Below, one piece after another: positions 60,974 through 64,000 of a stretch of 64,000 nt of DNA (position 1 is its first letter; every line of letters starts with the position of its first letter). The stretch spans positions 143,363 to 207,362 of the forward strand of contig NZ_CP119547.1 of assembly GCF_029277985.1 (NCBI RefSeq). Reading direction: 5' to 3'. A program made the position numbers and the translations under genes. The stretch is from Providencia stuartii. GTDB lineage: Bacteria > Pseudomonadota > Gammaproteobacteria > Enterobacterales > Enterobacteriaceae. The notes beneath the pieces were generated by a model. That model was not told where the DNA came from. It did not search any database and saw nothing but the letters and a program-made list of their open reading frames with translations.

Positions 60974-61391
60974 ACTTCTTCTGTGGGATACGGTAGCGCT
61001 CCAGCTCGACAGCTCCCAACCCCTTGAAAGCATCCGGGCGACGTCCTTGCCCACTCCACGAAACTCCGTCTTTTGAATATTTAGCATTATCAGGTTCTGA
61101 TCTGCTCGTGAACATTTCGTTGAGCAAGCCGATGTCCACACCGCAGGATTCCATGTCGCTCATTATTCGCTCAGCCTGAGCTCGCTTTTCTTTTTCTTCT
61201 TCTTCTCGCTTTTTGTACTCTTCCTCCAGTTCATTGAGAACGCCCTTCATTCTGTCAATGATCTCCCGAACTTCATCTAACGGGAGTCCTCGCAACAGGG
61301 TGCGAATGCGGCTTTTACGCTTTAACTCTGCGATTATTAACTCTCTACGTTCAGCCGCTGATAGCGTAGAGAACTCCTCGTGGTCTTTCAT
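60972..61391 (-). CDS. acr2: H-NS-like regulator Acr2
   Basis: 139 residues. A long N-terminal oligomerising helix (EIIDRMKGVLNELEEEYKKR) is joined to an H-NS-type DNA-binding end (KYSKDGVSWSGQGRRPDAFK, compare TWTGQGRTP). IncC Acr2 is described as an H-NS-like regulator of transfer genes. It lies 1 bp after the parR stop on the same strand, so silencing and partition genes are co-transcribed. Confidence 0.85.
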   Translation of the reverse strand: MKDHEEFSTLSAAERRELIIAELKRKSRIRTLLRGLPLDEVREIIDRMKGVLNELEEEYKKREEEEKEKRAQAERIMSDMESCGVDIGLLNEMFTSRSEPDNAKYSKDGVSWSGQGRRPDAFKGLGAVELERYRIPQKK

Positions 61392-61392
61392 G

Positions 61393-61686
61393 TCATACGG
61401 AGCCCATCAGTTTTCCTTTAAGTGAATCACGTTGAGAGTTCAGTTTTGCGTCAGTCTGCACTGGCGAATTTTGATGCTGTGCAGGTTGACTCTCTGAACT
61501 CTGTTGCTCAAAAGACCCAATGTTGCCAGAAAATCGAAGAGAATAAAGACCCAATAGAGCAAGGGCGCGGAGCCGATCACTACGCGCCTTATGCTGCATC
61601 TGGGACAGTTCACGATAGAGCTCCGGAAAGGCTTGCTCCGATATGTTCAGATTAGATATTTTTCCATCCCATTTGCTACCAGCCAC
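61393..61686 (-). CDS. parR: ParR-like centromere-binding protein
   Basis: 97 residues. A short N-terminal segment resembling ribbon-helix-helix adaptors (SKWDGKISNLNISEQAFPEL) precedes a helical region and a low-complexity Gln/Ser tail. It is 16 bp after parM. Small proteins here in IncC plasmids are required for stability. The fold itself is inferred from position and size. Confidence 0.68.
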   Translation of the reverse strand: MAGSKWDGKISNLNISEQAFPELYRELSQMQHKARSDRLRALALLGLYSLRFSGNIGSFEQQSSESQPAQHQNSPVQTDAKLNSQRDSLKGKLMGSV

Positions 61687-61702
61687 AACGACCTCCTATC
61701 TA

Positions 61703-62686
61703 TCAGCCGCAGAACCAGAAGCCCCTGGCATTGGATGCCACGGATTCGTTGGGCAGTACGATCCTGCTCTTAGGGAAAAGCTCCTTGGCCGCATCTTGGT
61801 AAGCCTCGGCACCGCCGCCAGCCAGCAGAACTACGTCAGCATCCATCCCGTCCTCACGCATTGACTTCCGCATAGGGATCAAGGCGTTTTGAGCGACTTT
61901 GGTTGAGGCTTTCTTGAAGTAGTCTTTGATCGATACCTTTTCACCGTAGAGGAAGATTTCGGCCTTACCGGCACGAATAGCTTTCTCGATCTTTTCGATG
62001 CCAGGGGCACCGCCGTGGTCTTCCTGAATTAGCCGGTCCGTTTCCTGTAGCAACACCGACATCGCCTTGAGGCTGGTGCCAGATGAGTGATAGCGGACCT
62101 CTCCCTCTTCAAGAGCTACCCAGTCTACAGAAAAGAACCCAGGGTCAATTACAACGGTTTTTCCTCCCTGGATAATCTCCAGGAGGTCTTCATCTTTGGT
62201 TGAACTTACAACATCCATGTAAGCACCGGCAGGTTGAGGTACAACCACGACAGACTTAACCGCTACCGATCGTTTTGGCGTGATCTGGTGTTCACCCTCA
62301 AGCCGAGATTTCAACGCCTCTCTGCGCTCTACGTCCATGTACTGACTAACAGGCAGGCCAGTCACCAGCACATCGATCTCCTTCTGCTCGGACATCAGGA
62401 GTGCAGCGTAGAAAAGAGCCTTGTATGGATTGGTCGAAGGATAGTCGCCGTGAAGCTCACGCTCCCATCCTTGCAATCGGTCAGGCTCGACGCCTGCAAC
62501 CCATTTCTCTCCATCAATCACAACCTGAATGCAGGTCCCTGCACCGCCAGTTAACTGTTGTGGCATCAGTTCCAATGGACCTGCCCCCACCGGCATGACG
62601 ACTGTGCGAGCTTCCTCACCTTTATACCCCATTGCCATTTTCAGGTTGGAGTAACCAATATCCAAACCCAGAACAAATTGACTCAT
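61703..62686 (-). CDS. parM: ParM/StbA-type actin-like partition ATPase
   Basis: 327 residues from ATG 62686, placed 5 bases after GGAGG. Actin-fold motifs are phosphate-1 (LGLDIGYSNLKMAMGY), phosphate-2 (VVIDPGFFSVDWVAL) and the adenosine loop (DVVLLAGGGAEAYQDAAKEL). Filaments push sister plasmids apart through ParR bound at parC. Confidence 0.9.
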   Translation of the reverse strand: MSQFVLGLDIGYSNLKMAMGYKGEEARTVVMPVGAGPLELMPQQLTGGAGTCIQVVIDGEKWVAGVEPDRLQGWERELHGDYPSTNPYKALFYAALLMSEQKEIDVLVTGLPVSQYMDVERREALKSRLEGEHQITPKRSVAVKSVVVVPQPAGAYMDVVSSTKDEDLLEIIQGGKTVVIDPGFFSVDWVALEEGEVRYHSSGTSLKAMSVLLQETDRLIQEDHGGAPGIEKIEKAIRAGKAEIFLYGEKVSIKDYFKKASTKVAQNALIPMRKSMREDGMDADVVLLAGGGAEAYQDAAKELFPKSRIVLPNESVASNARGFWFCG

Positions 62687-62699
62687 GAAATCCTCCAAA

Positions 62700-62825
62700 G
62701 ATTGCTTTTAGATTGCTTTTCGATTGCTTGCCGCGTGTTGGATAGAGAATAAGGCTAAAAGCGGGGACAGATGGCCTGTGTAATTGCCCAAAAGGGGCAT
62801 ATAGGTTGCTTTTCGGTGGCTTTTT
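62700..62825. repeat. Iterons upstream of parM, candidate parC centromere
   Basis: Three contiguous 11-mers (GATTGCTTTTA, GATTGCTTTTC, GATTGCTTGCC) run from 62700 to 62732. Two further copies, GGTTGCTTTTC and GGTGGCTTTTT, run from 62804 to 62825. The 11-bp phasing on one helical face and the location directly before parM fit a ParR-binding centromere. Confidence 0.7.
62785..62799. promoter_or_regulatory. TGCCCAAAAGGGGCA dyad, candidate AcaCD site for mobI
   Basis: A near-symmetric GCCC/GGGC site within the parM-mobI region, of the same GCCCnAAAnGGGC form as the dyad before traF. mobI is known to be AcaCD-activated in IncC plasmids. The match to the published motif needs checking. Confidence 0.45.
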
Positions 62826-63184
62826 GATCGTTGAGTAAGGGAACCTATGGGAACGCTGCACGGATAGGCTCAGATAAACAGACCTTACCCTCGCATCGAG
62901 AACCGCTTGCCCTCCAGCATCGAGAGACGGTGGTAAAGAGGCATTTGGAATCTTTGATGCCATATCCAATATATCTGGAATCTTTAAATATAGATTCATA
63001 TGTAAAGAGGCTGTGAAAGAATAAGAGCATCAAGATTCCAGATAGATAGAGGGAAATTTGACAAATTCCAAAGATGGGTTAGCCTAGTGACAGAACTAGA
63101 TTCCAGTATTGGAATAATCAGCTTTAAATTCCAGATAGATAGTTATGTGGATAGGAATTGGATAGGAATTGGGAGGGTATTGAG
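62826..63184. other. Intergenic region upstream of mobI, expected to contain oriT
   Basis: About 360 bp without a gene. In IncC plasmids oriT maps just upstream of mobI. The region carries many short repeats of GGAATCTTT/GGAATTT in both orientations (near 62946, 62979, 63033, 63062, 63101, 63128, 63153 and 63165) and a duplicated ATTCCAGATAGATAG (63034 and 63129). No nic site can be assigned by eye. Confidence 0.65.
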
Positions 63185-63724
63185 GTGAGTCTACCAACAG
63201 AGCGATGGCTAGATCTGCTAGATCCGAAGCTCGAAGAAGAACGATCCGAGATAACAGAGGATCTGCTAGAGGCAGAGGGACGAGAGTTTGTTGCAGAGGT
63301 ACGGAGCAAACTGGATCACGCCTTAGCGGTTCTTGCTGTCGAGGCGCAGCAGGAAGCGGACATGTACTGGAACGCGCACAAATCAGCGCGTGAAGAAGCG
63401 TCAGAGGACGAACAAGGGCGTGTCGGTACACGGGTTCGCATTCTAGGCGTATCACTCGTTGCAGAGTGGTATCGCAACAGATTTGTCGAACAAGTTCCCG
63501 GACAAAAGAAAAGGGTTCTATCGACACATATCAAGAAGGGTCGCGGTCATGCCTACAGCATGTCGCACTTCAAGAAAGAGCCTGTCTGGGCACAAGAGTT
63601 GATCCAGCAAGTTGAAACCAGGTATGCCGTGTTAAGACAACGCGCCACTGCCTTAGCAAAAATTCGCCGGGCGCTAAACGAGTACGAGCGCCAGCTAAAC
63701 AAGACACATAGCGACGAGGTGTGA
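63185..63724 (+). CDS. mobI: MobI, mobilisation factor
   Basis: 179 residues starting with GTG 63185, 8 bp after GGGAGG; an upstream TTG at 63158 would add 9 residues. An acidic N terminus (EERSEITEDLLEAEGREFVA) is followed by a conserved basic core (RVRILGVSLVAEWYRNRFVE, HIKKGRGHAYSMSHFKKEP). It is required for initiation of IncC and SXT-type conjugation and acts at the adjacent oriT. It resembles no classical auxiliary protein. Confidence 0.85.
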   Translation: MSLPTERWLDLLDPKLEEERSEITEDLLEAEGREFVAEVRSKLDHALAVLAVEAQQEADMYWNAHKSAREEASEDEQGRVGTRVRILGVSLVAEWYRNRFVEQVPGQKKRVLSTHIKKGRGHAYSMSHFKKEPVWAQELIQQVETRYAVLRQRATALAKIRRALNEYERQLNKTHSDEV

Positions 63725-63728
63725 CAAC

Positions 63729-64000
63729 ATGACAGCATCTGTAGCGGCCACTGAATTGGCGAAACTGGGGAAATGTGAAGCGATGATCAAGAAAGTCGCC
63801 AGCCATCCTCGCCCTGCCCTGTCAAAGCGCCCACAATCGCCACAGGGGACAGATAGCACCCTTCGGGGTGAGTTCGCTCATTTCCGATATGAAGCGGCAG
63901 CCCTGCGTTTTATGAGCGGCACTGCGGGGGCTAAGCGTCGCATCTACCAGCTAGTGTTTTCAGCGACGGTAGCAGCGGGAGCATTGACAATGCTGGCGGC
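63729..64000 (+). CDS. Hypothetical protein, continues past the window
   Basis: Starts at ATG 63729, 4 bp after mobI, and is open to the last base (90 codons visible). It begins MTASVAATELAKLGKCEAMI and has a hydrophobic stretch at the end (QLVFSATVAAGALTMLAA). No family was recognised from this part. Confidence 0.6.
   Translation, partial: MTASVAATELAKLGKCEAMIKKVASHPRPALSKRPQSPQGTDSTLRGEFAHFRYEAAALRFMSGTAGAKRRIYQLVFSATVAAGALTMLA

Overview
The window is a piece of a large conjugative multidrug-resistance plasmid of Enterobacterales. The backbone genes match the type 1 IncC (A/C2) layout: rhs, a tyrosine recombinase, an exonuclease, tus, kfrA, a helicase, traFHG, the acr1-slt-acaDC-acr2 regulatory block, parMR and mobI with oriT. 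This assignment comes from gene content and order; no replication gene lies in the window. A Klebsiella-like host is suggested by the chromosomal blaSHV-ygb fragment, but that fragment is mobile.

Resistance island, about 1-30.4 kb. It opens with the end of a Tn21-type merR whose 38-bp terminal repeat is split by an IS5075/IS4321-type element. Next come IS1, the tip of ISAba125 acting as promoter, and the blaNDM-1 segment (blaNDM-1, ble, trpF, a chimeric dsbD/oxidoreductase gene, cutA, groES, groEL, an ISCR transposase). An IS26-bounded Klebsiella fragment follows, with blaSHV-12, ygbI, ygbJ, a frameshifted ygbK and a truncated ygbL. The second of these IS26 copies is split by a complete Tn1331-like transposon (tnpA, tnpR, aac(6')-Ib, aadA1, an intact blaOXA-9, blaTEM-1) with a perfect 5-bp target duplication. 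The island closes with truncated tniA, the integron end IRt, a broken urf2, the merRTPCADE operon and the mer-end 38-bp repeat.

Backbone with a second insertion, about 30.4-47.4 kb. The terminal repeat abuts a 5'-truncated rhs gene with a C-terminal EndoU-type nuclease tip, a MafI-like immunity gene, and remnants of displaced rhs tips. A tightly packed operon follows (two small proteins, a CX5R phosphatase-like protein, a tyrosine recombinase, a 3'-5' exonuclease and a hypothetical protein). Its exonuclease gene is split in frame by a 9.8-kb Tn3-family element flanked by AACCT. That element carries tnpA, a ParE-type toxin, an IS26-truncated antitoxin, a PHP-ATPase gene cut inside its Walker A motif, a resolvase, and a TraR/DksA, universal stress protein and SulP transporter trio. 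A third, diverged terminal repeat lies inside it.

Transfer and maintenance, about 47.4-64 kb. Tus, KfrA and a superfamily 1 helicase precede traF-traH-traG. A Ner-like regulator (Acr1), a lytic transglycosylase and the FlhDC-like activator AcaDC form one overlapping operon, convergent with an H-NS-like gene (acr2) that lies downstream of parM-parR. Iterons upstream of parM look like the centromere. The iteron/oriT region precedes mobI. Short palindromes shared between distant backbone promoters point to plasmid-wide regulatory or segregation circuits.
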